Assembly (NCBI RefSeq): GCF_002531755.2
Contig: NZ_CP035002.1
Span: 558,001 to 622,000, forward strand
DNA: 64,000 bases
Reading direction: 5' to 3'
Source: Rhizobium acidisoli
Lineage (GTDB): Bacteria; Pseudomonadota; Alphaproteobacteria; Rhizobiales; Rhizobiaceae
The notes below the pieces were generated by a model. It saw only the letters and a list, made by a program, of their open reading frames with translations. It was not told the origin of the DNA and searched no databases. Position 1 is the stretch's first letter, and every line of letters begins with the position of its first letter. This document shows, piece after piece, positions 50,364 to 58,359 of the stretch. The translations under genes were made by a program, and so were the position numbers.

Positions 50364-50615
50364 CTATCGCCAATAGCGGCGTGTCATATTATCGGTTGAT
50401 GATCGACCGAGGAGATAGCCGAGGCCGAATGCCAGAATGCCGGCGCCAAGCACCAAGGCGCTTGCGGTTTGCGGGTGAGCCCTTGCGCAGGAGACGACGG
50501 CGTAGGCCTCCCGCTTCACCCCATCGGCGGCCGATATCGCGGCTTTGGTCAACCCCTCCGGCTGGTCGGCGGGTGTTCCGGTGAATCCGGCGTTCAAGTT
50601 TTGTCTGTCGGCCAT
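50364..50615 (-). CDS. Small membrane protein with a C-terminal glycine-rich TM segment (DUF883/YqjD-like layout)
   Basis: The protein has 83 residues. A hydrophilic N-terminal half (LTKAAISAADGVKREAYAVV) is followed by one membrane helix, TASALVLGAGILAFGLGYLLG, ending in a basic tail. The layout resembles YqjD/ElaB-type stress-induced inner-membrane proteins, although similarity is only of shape. ATG 50615 follows GGAAAGGTCCCGAC. It lies 37 bases after a DUF2934 gene on the same strand, so the two may be co-expressed. Confidence 0.65.
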   Translation of the reverse strand: MADRQNLNAGFTGTPADQPEGLTKAAISAADGVKREAYAVVSCARAHPQTASALVLGAGILAFGLGYLLGRSSTDNMTRRYWR

Positions 50616-50652
50616 GTCGGGACCTTTCCTGAAATGAGCTGGAGGGAGACGT

Positions 50653-51054
50653 TCAACTCTGCTCGCGTGTGCCGGGGGAAGCTTCGCGTTGATCGGCATC
50701 TTCGAGATCCGTTTTGACGAGGAACGCATCGGTATGTTCGCGCGCGGCCTCTCGCAGCGCCGCGAGGTCGGGAGGATTGCCGATTTCGCCCCGTGCATCG
50801 AGTTCATGCTCGGCCAGGGTCCAATGATGCCGGTGCTGGCCTTCCGGCCTGCCTTCTTTCTCCCAGAGGGAATATGCCCTTTTCCGGATTTCCTCCTCGC
50901 GGATCCCTGACGGCGATCCCCCGCTCTGCCTGTCGATTTCGTTTGCGGCTTGCCGAACCTTCTTCCGTCCGCGTGCGTCCGCGGCAGATGGCAATTCCGG
51001 CTGGGCGCCGTCTGCCTTGGTTTCGCTTGTCTTGCGTCGTGCTGGGTTTTTCAT
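50653..51054 (-). CDS. DUF2934-domain protein
   Basis: This 133-residue hydrophilic protein has a basic N-terminus (MKNPARRKTSETKADG). The DUF2934 segment EEEIRKRAYSLWEKEGRP, about residues 55-72, precedes a WTLAEHEL segment. ATG 51054 has AAGGAGACG upstream. The function of the domain is not known; such genes are common on rhizobial replicons and often sit near stress genes. It is divergent from the GntR regulator at 51208. Confidence 0.75.
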   Translation of the reverse strand: MKNPARRKTSETKADGAQPELPSAADARGRKKVRQAANEIDRQSGGSPSGIREEEIRKRAYSLWEKEGRPEGQHRHHWTLAEHELDARGEIGNPPDLAALREAAREHTDAFLVKTDLEDADQREASPGTREQS

Positions 51055-51163
51055 GAACGTCTCCTTGCGGATTTCAACCAACTCGGTCGATCTAAGTTCC
51101 AAAAAGAGTGTGTTGACGCGTGGTCCTCATCCTCTCGGGAATAAATTGGCAGGGCAGGATAAC

Positions 51164-51181
51164 TGGTATATTAGTATGCCA
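51164..51181. promoter_or_regulatory. Likely GntR operator
   Basis: TGGTATA (51164-51170) and TATGCCA (51175-51181) form an imperfect inverted repeat of the TGGTnnnnACCA type used by FadR-subfamily regulators. It is 27 bases before the GntR start and overlaps a possible -10 (TATATT), which fits autorepression. Confidence 0.55.
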
Positions 51182-51207
51182 AACTGCTTCACAGTCCGGG
51201 TATTGTT

Positions 51208-51927
51208 ATGCCGCAGCTGTCAGAAACCGAAGTTTTGGTCGGCCCGTTGCAAGAGATCGGCGGCAGGCTGCGCCGGGTCACCACCGCCGGCGCCATATAT
51301 GAGCGCCTGCATGCCAATATCCTCTCCCTGCGGATGCCACCTGGTATGTCGCTGCAGGAAAAGCGCATCGCCAAGGATTTCGGTGTCAGCCGCACACCGG
51401 TCCGCGAGGCTCTTCTGAGGCTTTCCGAAAGCGGGCTGGTCGATATCTATCCGCAGTCGGGTACTGTCGTGTCGCGGGTGCCGGTCTCGGCGATCCCTGA
51501 AGCGGTCGTCGTGCGCAAGGCGCTCGAAGGCACGACCGTTGAGACTGCTGCGCTGACCGCCACCGCTGCCGATATTGCCCGTCTCGATGCCATCATAGCC
51601 CGGCAGCGCTCGCATGCGGCGACCGGCAATGCCTCGGGCTTCCATGAAGAGGACGAGGCGTTTCACGAAGCGATCGCACAGATATCAGGTTATCCCGGCA
51701 TCTGGGTGATCCTGAAGACGGTCAAGGTGCAGATCGACCGGGCGCGGCGGCTGACGCTGCCGGTGCTCGGGCGAATGGACAATGTGGTGCACGAACATAT
51801 CATCATCCGCGATGCGCTCGCCGCCCATGACGCTGCGGCCGCACGTGATGCGATGATCCATCACCTGAGCGCCGTCATTCCCGATGTCGACGAGCTGCGC
51901 TCGCGTTACCCCGATTATTTCTGCTGA
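51208..51927 (+). CDS. GntR-family transcriptional regulator (FadR/FCD subfamily)
   Basis: The protein has 239 residues. An N-terminal winged helix (IYERLHANILSLRMPPG, then AKDFGVSRTPVREALLRLSE, residues 29-72) is followed by an all-helical FCD ligand domain with the metal-type histidines in FHEAI and HEHIIIRDAL. It is 43 bases upstream of the mannonate dehydratase gene in the same direction. Control of hexuronate use, with mannonate or a uronate as effector, is likely (inference). Confidence 0.88.
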   Translation: MPQLSETEVLVGPLQEIGGRLRRVTTAGAIYERLHANILSLRMPPGMSLQEKRIAKDFGVSRTPVREALLRLSESGLVDIYPQSGTVVSRVPVSAIPEAVVVRKALEGTTVETAALTATAADIARLDAIIARQRSHAATGNASGFHEEDEAFHEAIAQISGYPGIWVILKTVKVQIDRARRLTLPVLGRMDNVVHEHIIIRDALAAHDAAAARDAMIHHLSAVIPDVDELRSRYPDYFC

Positions 51928-51970
51928 CGGCAGATTGAGACACGAAACGAAAAGCAAGGAAGGAAGAAGG

Positions 51971-53158
51971 ATGCGGCAAGGTTGGAGATGGTTTGGGCCG
52001 GAAGCGCCGGTGACGCTCGATGATGTCCGCCAGACGGGCGCGACCAATATCGTCTCTTCGCTGCACCAGGTGCCGATCGGCAAGGCCTGGACGGAAAACG
52101 AGGTGCGCGAGCGCCAGTCTCTGATCGAGACGACGCCCGGCGACCGTTCGCCGCTGGTCTGGTCAGTGGTCGAAAGCATTCCGATCCCCGATGCCGTCAA
52201 GCGCAAGGGCGGGGAGGCGAAGGCTGAAATCGAGGCGTGGATCGCCAGCCTCGAAGCGGTCGCTGCCTGCGGCATTCCGATCGTCTGCTATAATTTCATG
52301 CCGGTGGTCGACTGGACCCGCACCGATCTCGACTTCGTGACGCTGACGGGCGCCACCGCCATGCGCTTCGATCATGAGCGCTTCGCGGCCTTCGACCTCT
52401 TCGTTCTGGAACGGCCGGAAGCGGAAAAGCAATATTCCGCGGAAGACCGCGAACGGGCCCGTGTCGTCTTCGAGGCGATGTCGGAAGAAGAGGTTGCTGA
52501 GATCACCCGTATCATCACCTCGGCTTTGCCTGGTTCGACTACCGAGCCTTTGACCATTCCAGCCTTCCGGGAAAAATTGGTCGCCTATAGCGGCATCGAC
52601 GCCGCACGGCTGCGCCGGCATCTGATTGAATTCCTGGAGGCGGTTACACCGGCTGCCGAGGCGCGTGGCGTCAAGCTGACGCTGCATCCCGATGATCCGC
52701 CGCGTTCGCTGTTCGGCCTTCCACGCATCGCCTCGACGGGAGACGATTATGCCGCTCTGTTCGATGCCGTGCCATCGCCGGCAAACGGCATGTGTTACTG
52801 CACCGGCAGTCTCGGCGTGCGCGCCGAAAACGACCTGCCGGCGATCGCCCGGCGCTTCGCCTCGCGCATTCACTTCGCCCATCTGCGTGCCACGACCCGC
52901 GAAGGCGATGGCCGGACCTTTCATGAAAGCGCGCATCTCGAAGGCGATGTCGACATGGTGGCGGTGCTCAGGGAACTGGTCGCAGAAGATAAGCGCCGCA
53001 GTGCCGAGGACACCATTGTCTTCCGGTCGGACCATGGCCACCGCATGCTCGACGATCTCGACAAGACCGTCACCCCCGGTTACCCGGCGATCGGCCGCAT
53101 GCGCGGTCTCGCCGAGCTGCGCGGCATCCTGCATGCGCTGGGCGCTCCCCCGAACTGA
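51971..53158 (+). CDS. uxuA: D-mannonate dehydratase
   Basis: The 395-residue TIM-barrel enzyme has the family opening MRQGWRWFGPEAPVTLDDVR, PVVDWTRTDLD, LHPDDPPRSLFGLPRI, CTGSLGVR, IHFAHLR and RSDHGHRMLDD, which supply the metal and active-site residues. It converts D-mannonate to 2-keto-3-deoxygluconate in glucuronate catabolism. GGAAGGAAGAAGG precedes ATG 51971. No uxuB or uxaC follows, so the rest of the pathway must be elsewhere. Confidence 0.93.
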   Translation: MRQGWRWFGPEAPVTLDDVRQTGATNIVSSLHQVPIGKAWTENEVRERQSLIETTPGDRSPLVWSVVESIPIPDAVKRKGGEAKAEIEAWIASLEAVAACGIPIVCYNFMPVVDWTRTDLDFVTLTGATAMRFDHERFAAFDLFVLERPEAEKQYSAEDRERARVVFEAMSEEEVAEITRIITSALPGSTTEPLTIPAFREKLVAYSGIDAARLRRHLIEFLEAVTPAAEARGVKLTLHPDDPPRSLFGLPRIASTGDDYAALFDAVPSPANGMCYCTGSLGVRAENDLPAIARRFASRIHFAHLRATTREGDGRTFHESAHLEGDVDMVAVLRELVAEDKRRSAEDTIVFRSDHGHRMLDDLDKTVTPGYPAIGRMRGLAELRGILHALGAPPN

Positions 53159-53200
53159 GGCGGCCCGGATCGCCGCGTCGCGCCTTTAGCGGAAATCGTC

Positions 53201-53233
53201 GCGCTCTGAAGCCCAAGTAATGCTTCAGAGCGC
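53201..53233. terminator. Hairpin between convergent uxuA and tetR genes
   Basis: GCGCTCTGAAGC (53201-53212) pairs perfectly with GCTTCAGAGCGC (53222-53233) around a 9-base loop. It lies after uxuA and overlaps the stop of the TetR gene, and could terminate both transcripts. Confidence 0.6.
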
Positions 53234-53872
53234 GCAGCCCTTCAAGAACAGATCCGTGCACATCCTCGCCCTTGCGGCGATCTCTTCAATCCCGGGCGGC
53301 TGTTGCTGGCGGAGCATCGCGGCGCGCTGCGGCTCCAAAATCATCATGCCGCGCAGCATGCCACAGGCGGCATGCGGATCCTCGAGGGTTATCAGCCCGC
53401 GGTCGATCTGCTTGCGAAGCCAGGCCTCCATCAGCGTGTTGGTTCTGACGATGGCTTTCTCATAGAAGCTGGTGGCGATTTCGGGAAAACGGTCCGACTC
53501 GCTGATGACGAGCCGGGTCACGGTGATCGTATCCAGCGAGAGCGTCAGCATGCCATAGGCCGTCAGCATGCGCTCCAATCCCTGCCTCAGATCCGCCACG
53601 GCGAGTGTGCCGGGGTCGAGCGCCGTAACGAAGCGTCCCGTGCGCTCCGTGATCATGTCGGAAAAGAGATCCGCCTTGGTCGGGAACAGGCGGTAGAGCG
53701 TCTTGGTCGAAACCCCGGCTTCCTGTGCGATTGCAGCGATGCTTGCGGCGGCATAGCCACTCTCATGGAACTGCCGGTTGGCCGCTTCGATGATCACGCT
53801 TCTCGTATCGTCGTCGCAACGGACTTGCGGTCGGCCTCGCGGTCTCTTCTCGATTTCGTGATTTTGGACCAT
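53225..53872 (-). CDS. TetR-family transcriptional regulator of the adjacent EmrAB-type pump
   Basis: This 215-residue protein has an N-terminal helix-turn-helix: VIIEAANRQFHESGYAAASI, then AIAQEAGVSTKTLYRLFPTKADLF (residues about 22-66). The C-terminal ligand domain is of the AcrR-C/TetR_C type. ATG 53872 was chosen over the upstream in-frame codons to 53953 because it starts just before the DNA-binding domain. It is divergent from the emrA-like gene, with inverted repeats between them, so it very probably represses the pump and itself. Confidence 0.88.
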   Translation of the reverse strand: MVQNHEIEKRPRGRPQVRCDDDTRSVIIEAANRQFHESGYAAASIAAIAQEAGVSTKTLYRLFPTKADLFSDMITERTGRFVTALDPGTLAVADLRQGLERMLTAYGMLTLSLDTITVTRLVISESDRFPEIATSFYEKAIVRTNTLMEAWLRKQIDRGLITLEDPHAACGMLRGMMILEPQRAAMLRQQQPPGIEEIAARARMCTDLFLKGCAL

Positions 53873-53892
53873 GATAATTTTCCAAATTCTCG

Positions 53893-53942
53893 TTGACATC
53901 CATTTTCTAATACATATTTTGGAAAACAGCAAGTTTCCAAAA
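53893..53942 (+). promoter_or_regulatory. emrA-like promoter with overlapping TetR operator
   Basis: TTGACA (53893-53898) and TATTTT (53915-53920) are 16 bases apart. TTTTGGAAA (53917-53925) and TTTCCAAAA (53934-53942) form a perfect 9-bp inverted repeat over the transcription start area. A third related element, ATTTTCCAAAT (53877-53887), lies next to the tetR start and could give autoregulation. Confidence 0.6.
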
Positions 53943-54010
53943 GTACATTCCACCTGAATTCAAAGGCCGCGGCCGATAGCGACAGCGACCACTCTAAGGA
54001 GAGAGAGACA

Positions 54011-55195
54011 ATGTCCATCAAAACGCTGCAGGCCTTGAACAACAACGCACCTGTCGCGGAGACCACGGCGGAAGCCGCCCCCGCAACCCTTGATGCCGGC
54101 GGCACACCGCGCATCGTCGAACCTGCCGTCGTGTCAGAGCCTCCCGCCCGCAGGCGCGCCGGCCGCGGATTGCTGGTCGGCGCAACCGCCATCGTCCTGA
54201 CCGCCGCCGCAGCTTATTACGGCCATACCTACTGGACTGTCGGCCGCTTCGAGATCGCGACCGACGATGCCTATGTAAAGGCTGACAATAGCACCGTCGC
54301 ACCGAAGGTATCGGGCTATATCGCCGATGTGCTGGTCAGCGATAACCAGGTGGTCAAGGCCGGCCAGCCGCTTGCCCGCATCGACGATCGCGACTTTCGC
54401 GCTGCCCTCGACCAGGCCAAGGCCGATGTCGCTGCGGCCGAAGCGACCGTCAAAGCCAAGCAGGCTTCGCTCGATATACAGCAGTCGACCATTGCCGCTG
54501 CCCGCGCCACGGTAGACGTCGACAAGGCCAATGAGACCTTTGCTGAACAAAACAACAAGCGTTATGCCAATCTCGCGACCAGCGGCTACGCGCCGGTACA
54601 GACGGCGCAACAGGCGGCTTCCGCTATCGCCGCGGCCCAGGCGACCATTATTCGCGACAGCGCCGCTCTGGATGCCGCCGTCAAGCAGGTCGATCTTCTG
54701 AACGCCGAACTCGCCCAGGCAAAGGCGACCCTTGCGCGCAGCCGGGCCGTCCAGCATCAGGCTGAGCTGAACCTCTCCTATGCAACCATTGCCGCGCCTG
54801 TCGACGGCAGTGTCGGCAACCGGACACTGCGTGTCGGCCAGTATGTCCAGGCCGGCACCCAGCTGATGTCGGTCGTGCCGACGAGCGCGGTCTATGTGAT
54901 CGCCAACTACAAGGAGACGCAGCTCACCGATGTTCGGTCCGGCCAGCCGGTCGATATCGAGGTCGATACCTTCCCGGGCCGCATCTATCGCGGCCATGTC
55001 GACAGTCTTGCTCCGGCAAGCGGCCAGGAATTCGCCCTGCTGCCTCCCGACAATGCGACCGGCAACTTCACCAAGGTCGTGCAGCGCATCCCCGTCAAGA
55101 TCGTCCTGGATGGGCAAGCTGCCAACGCCGACCTGCGTCCCGGCATGTCCGTCCAACCGAGCATCGACACCAAGGCCGATGCTAGCCGCAACTAG
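54011..55195 (+). CDS. HlyD/EmrA-family membrane fusion protein
   Basis: The 394-residue protein has a cytoplasmic N-terminus of about 45 residues and one TM helix (GLLVGATAIVLTAAAAYYGH). A lipoyl half (DDAYVKADNSTVAPKVSGYI), a long Ala-rich coiled coil (about residues 110-235), the second lipoyl half (IAAPVDGSVGNRTLRVGQYV) and a beta barrel follow. It links the MFS pump encoded 24 bases downstream to an outer-membrane channel. Expression is probably controlled by the divergent TetR protein. Confidence 0.9.
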   Translation: MSIKTLQALNNNAPVAETTAEAAPATLDAGGTPRIVEPAVVSEPPARRRAGRGLLVGATAIVLTAAAAYYGHTYWTVGRFEIATDDAYVKADNSTVAPKVSGYIADVLVSDNQVVKAGQPLARIDDRDFRAALDQAKADVAAAEATVKAKQASLDIQQSTIAAARATVDVDKANETFAEQNNKRYANLATSGYAPVQTAQQAASAIAAAQATIIRDSAALDAAVKQVDLLNAELAQAKATLARSRAVQHQAELNLSYATIAAPVDGSVGNRTLRVGQYVQAGTQLMSVVPTSAVYVIANYKETQLTDVRSGQPVDIEVDTFPGRIYRGHVDSLAPASGQEFALLPPDNATGNFTKVVQRIPVKIVLDGQAANADLRPGMSVQPSIDTKADASRN

Positions 55196-55219
55196 GCGCA
55201 GGGACCAGGAGATCGTGTC

Positions 55220-56803
55220 ATGTCCAGCATTGCAGCCACCGCTGGGGCCATTTCGCAACCGCGCGCCAGCACCAGAGAATGGATCGCCGTCCTCGCCGGC
55301 ATGATCGGCGCTTTCATGGCGATCCTCAACATCCAGATCACCAATGCCTCCCTCCTCGATATCGAGGGCGGCATCGGAACAGGCGTCGACAACGGCGCGT
55401 GGATCTCCACCTCCTACCTGATCGGCGAGATCGTCGTCATTCCGCTGACGGCCTATTTCAGCAGCGTGTTTTCGTTCCGCCGCTATATCCTGGTCAACTC
55501 CATCCTGTTTCCACTGTTTTCGATCGCCTGCGCCTTCGCCCATGATCTCGGCACGATGATCGTGCTGCGCGGCCTGCAGGGTTTTGCCGGCGGCGTGCTG
55601 ATCCCGATGGCCTTCACCATGGTGCTGACCAAGCTGCCGAAACCGCAGCAGCCGCTCGGCCTGGCGATCTTTGCGCTCTCGGTCACCTTCGCGCCGGCAA
55701 TCGGCCCGACCATCGGCGGCTATCTCACCGAAAACTACGGCTGGCAGACGATCTTCTTCATCAACGCCATCCCGAGTGCCGTCATGGCGGTGGCTCTTGC
55801 GCTGACGCTCGACAAGCAGCCGATGCAGCTCCACCTGCTGAGGCAAGGCGACTGGGCGGGAATTTTCACCATGGCGATTGGTCTCTCGGCGCTGCAGACA
55901 GTTCTCGAAGAAGGCAATAAGGAGGACTGGTTCTCCTCGCCCTTCATCGTCAAGCTCAGCATCCTCGCCTTCGTCTTCCTTGCCGCCTTCATCTGGATCG
56001 AGCTGACCGTCAAGAAGCCGCTGGTCAAACTCAGCCTGCTGACGCAGCGCAATTTCGGCATCGGCGTTGCCGTCAACGTGCTGGTCGGCGTCGCCCTCTT
56101 CGGCACCGTCTATATCCTGCCGCAATATCTCGGCCAGGTGCAGCGCTATAATGCCGAGCAGATCGGCATGGTGCTGGCCTGGACTGGTCTGCCGCAGCTG
56201 CTGCTGATCCCGCTGGTTCCGATGATGATGAAGCGCTTCGATGCGCGTTACATCGGCTTTCTGGGCATCTCGATCTTCGCGATCAGCTGCTTCATGAACG
56301 TCACGCTTTCGGCCGATATCGCGGGCGACCAGTTCTGGATCCCGAACATCGTTCGCGCCATCGGCCAGGCGCTGGTGCTGACGCCGATCACCGCCATCAC
56401 CACCGCCGGTATCGCAGCCACTGATGCCGCCGCCGCCTCGGGCCTGACCAATATGCTGCGCAATCTCGGCGGCGCCGTCGGCACGGCAACGCTCGGCACG
56501 GTACTGACCAAGCGCGAGCAGTTTCACTCCAACATCATCGGCCAGTCGGTAACGCTTAGCCGCGATGAGGTCCGCGACCGGCTTGCGCAAACGACCGCCT
56601 ATTTCATGCAGCACGGCATTTCCGACCCCGCTCTCGCCGGGCAGAAGGCCGTTGTCGCTCTCGGTCAGATCGTCAGGCGCCAGGCCCTGATCCTGGGCTT
56701 TGCCGATACCTTCGCCGTGATCGGCGTGGTTCTTGCCATTGCCGCCATCGCCCTGCTGCTCACCCAGAAGCCGCGGGCTGGCGCTGGCGCCGGCGCGCAC
56801 TGA
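55220..56803 (+). CDS. DHA2-family MFS multidrug transporter (EmrB-like)
   Basis: The 527-residue protein has 14 predicted membrane helices. The DHA2 opening (MAILNIQITNASLLDIEGGI, then DNGAWISTSYLIGEIVVIPL) and motif C region FAPAIGPTIGGYLTENYGW are clear. It exports drugs or other toxic compounds by proton antiport together with the EmrA-like adaptor. An outer-membrane partner is not encoded here; the NodT-type channel at 19079 or another could serve. Confidence 0.92.
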   Translation: MSSIAATAGAISQPRASTREWIAVLAGMIGAFMAILNIQITNASLLDIEGGIGTGVDNGAWISTSYLIGEIVVIPLTAYFSSVFSFRRYILVNSILFPLFSIACAFAHDLGTMIVLRGLQGFAGGVLIPMAFTMVLTKLPKPQQPLGLAIFALSVTFAPAIGPTIGGYLTENYGWQTIFFINAIPSAVMAVALALTLDKQPMQLHLLRQGDWAGIFTMAIGLSALQTVLEEGNKEDWFSSPFIVKLSILAFVFLAAFIWIELTVKKPLVKLSLLTQRNFGIGVAVNVLVGVALFGTVYILPQYLGQVQRYNAEQIGMVLAWTGLPQLLLIPLVPMMMKRFDARYIGFLGISIFAISCFMNVTLSADIAGDQFWIPNIVRAIGQALVLTPITAITTAGIAATDAAAASGLTNMLRNLGGAVGTATLGTVLTKREQFHSNIIGQSVTLSRDEVRDRLAQTTAYFMQHGISDPALAGQKAVVALGQIVRRQALILGFADTFAVIGVVLAIAAIALLLTQKPRAGAGAGAH

Positions 56804-56810
56804 CAACGGC

Positions 56811-56842
56811 CTCCGGCGACAGCTGCAAAAGCTGCGCCGGAG
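56811..56842. terminator. Hairpin between convergent emrB-like and galM-like genes
   Basis: CTCCGGCG (56811-56818) pairs with CGCCGGAG (56835-56842), and inside it CAGCT with AGCTG around a GCAAA loop. AGAAAA follows. A bidirectional terminator is likely. Confidence 0.6.
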
Positions 56843-56884
56843 AAAAGCCTGCGTCGCGCGCTCTGTCGGGCGCGGGGCCTTCTA

Positions 56885-57751
56885 CTATGAAATCTCGACG
56901 GTAAAGGCGAAGCGAGCGATCGCGCCCGGCGCCAGGATCGTCGTCGATGGCCGCTTCGAAAGCTCGCCAGAGCTTCCAGCTTCCGCCGCCGTTCCATGCC
57001 AAGGCTCGATGCAGAGGAAGGGCGCGCCCGGTTTGGTCCACAGGGCGAGATTGGGCAGGTTTTCGAACCGGAACCGCATGGTCGGCCCGTCTTCGCCGCC
57101 ATAACTCAAGCCTTCGCCCGCTCCTTGCGGAAAGATCATCGCATCCTCATCGAACATTGCGTGATCGAGCACCAGCCGGCCGTCCTTGAACGGCGAGGGC
57201 AGCGGCGTAGGGTTGACGAGGCCACCCTGCAGCCGCACAAGCGGCGGCTCACCCTTATTGTCGAGCGTAACGAGATGGGCGTGCCCGGCAGCACCCGGCA
57301 GCGGCCAGACAAAGGCCGAATGGAACCCGAGGCCAAACGGCATCGGCTTTTGGTCGCGGTTGGCAACGTCTGCCGTCACCGTCAGGGCGCGTCCCTCGAT
57401 CGCATGGGTCACAGCCAGCTGAAAATCGAATGGATAGACCGCCTGGGTGGCCGCCGAGGCGACCAGTTCGTATCGGCACATCGTCGCGGTGGATTCCGCA
57501 AGCGCAAATTCGCTGCGGCGCGCAAAACCATGCTGAGCCATCGGATAGATCGTGCCGTCAATGGCTATCTTGTCATCCGGCGCCTTGCCGACGATCGGGA
57601 AAAGGATCGGCGACCGTCCGCTCCAGAAGGCTGCGTCGCCCGTCCACAGCCATGAGCGCCCGTCGCTGGTGGAGAGCGCCTGCATCTCGGCCCCGAGGGA
57701 GGAGATGTCGACAGTGAGATGCTGGTTTCCAATCCGCATCGAGCTTGGCAT
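56885..57751 (-). CDS. Aldose 1-epimerase family protein (GalM/YihR-like)
   Basis: This 288-residue beta-sandwich protein has the family landmarks GRSPILFPIVGKAPDD (sugar-phosphate/substrate Arg), HGFARRSEF (catalytic His), FHSAFVWP (second His) and the Glu in FLCIEPWHGTA. It interconverts anomers of a hexose or hexose phosphate. ATG 57751 follows AAAGGGAATTGCG; ATG 57739 is a possible alternative. It lies about 100 bases after the DUF6665 gene on the same strand, but a functional link is not evident. Confidence 0.85.
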   Translation of the reverse strand: MPSSMRIGNQHLTVDISSLGAEMQALSTSDGRSWLWTGDAAFWSGRSPILFPIVGKAPDDKIAIDGTIYPMAQHGFARRSEFALAESTATMCRYELVASAATQAVYPFDFQLAVTHAIEGRALTVTADVANRDQKPMPFGLGFHSAFVWPLPGAAGHAHLVTLDNKGEPPLVRLQGGLVNPTPLPSPFKDGRLVLDHAMFDEDAMIFPQGAGEGLSYGGEDGPTMRFRFENLPNLALWTKPGAPFLCIEPWHGTAAEAGSSGELSKRPSTTILAPGAIARFAFTVEIS

Positions 57752-57849
57752 CGCAATTCCCTTTCGCTGGTTCGGCACCAAGCCATATCTTTCTGCGCCG
57801 TTGATTTCCACTCAATAGGGAAGGGAGCGGCCTCCGCCGTCACACAGCG

Positions 57850-58185
57850 TTATTTCCGCACCGCGCCCAATCGCGCGATTACCTCGTTCGGGATGCCGTA
57901 GCGCTGAACGGCGTCGCGGTTGTTTCTGAGCCCGCAGATCTCACGCTGGATGAAGAAGGCCCAAACGGCGTCGGACGCTGCATTGAGAAGTGTCTCGCGT
58001 TCTTCGGCACTCTGGCGGTCGGCGGCCCAGGCCTTCAGCGCGGCAAGTGCTGACTCCACCTTCAGCCCGTGACGCCCGAGCGCATCGGCGCGTTCCGACA
58101 TCAGCTCGTATTCGAGGACGTTGAAGCCGTTTGCATTCTGCTGCGACTGTCGGAAGGATTGCGGCGGACGGACGCTCATTGGCAC
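57850..58185 (-). CDS. DUF6665-family hypothetical protein
   Basis: The protein has 111 residues if GTG 58185 is used (AAGGAG 5 bases upstream) or 109 from ATG 58179. It is soluble and mostly helical, with a central EYELMSERADALGRHGLKVE, WAFFIQREICGLRN and a C-terminal YGIPNEVIARLG. I recognise it only as a small alphaproteobacterial family of unknown function. It is divergent from the ABC-F gene. Confidence 0.7.
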   Translation of the reverse strand: MPMSVRPPQSFRQSQQNANGFNVLEYELMSERADALGRHGLKVESALAALKAWAADRQSAEERETLLNAASDAVWAFFIQREICGLRNNRDAVQRYGIPNEVIARLGAVRK

Positions 58186-58359
58186 AGCTTCTCCTTGGCG
58201 CGAGCCACGATACTATCCAATCCTGTCCCAAATTAAAGAAGCAAGCATGATGTCGGCGAAACCGCCCGCACTTCGAAAGGGGCGGAAACGGGGCCTATCC
58301 TGCCATTTCCATGCGTGGCATAAGGGCGCCTAAATCTTTCCCCGGGTCCCGCGCACATC

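Noticed and set aside
54134..56806. 890-codon open frame on the minus strand across the emrAB-like genes
   Set aside because: Antisense shadow of two clear transporter genes; no recognisable domain and no ribosome site.
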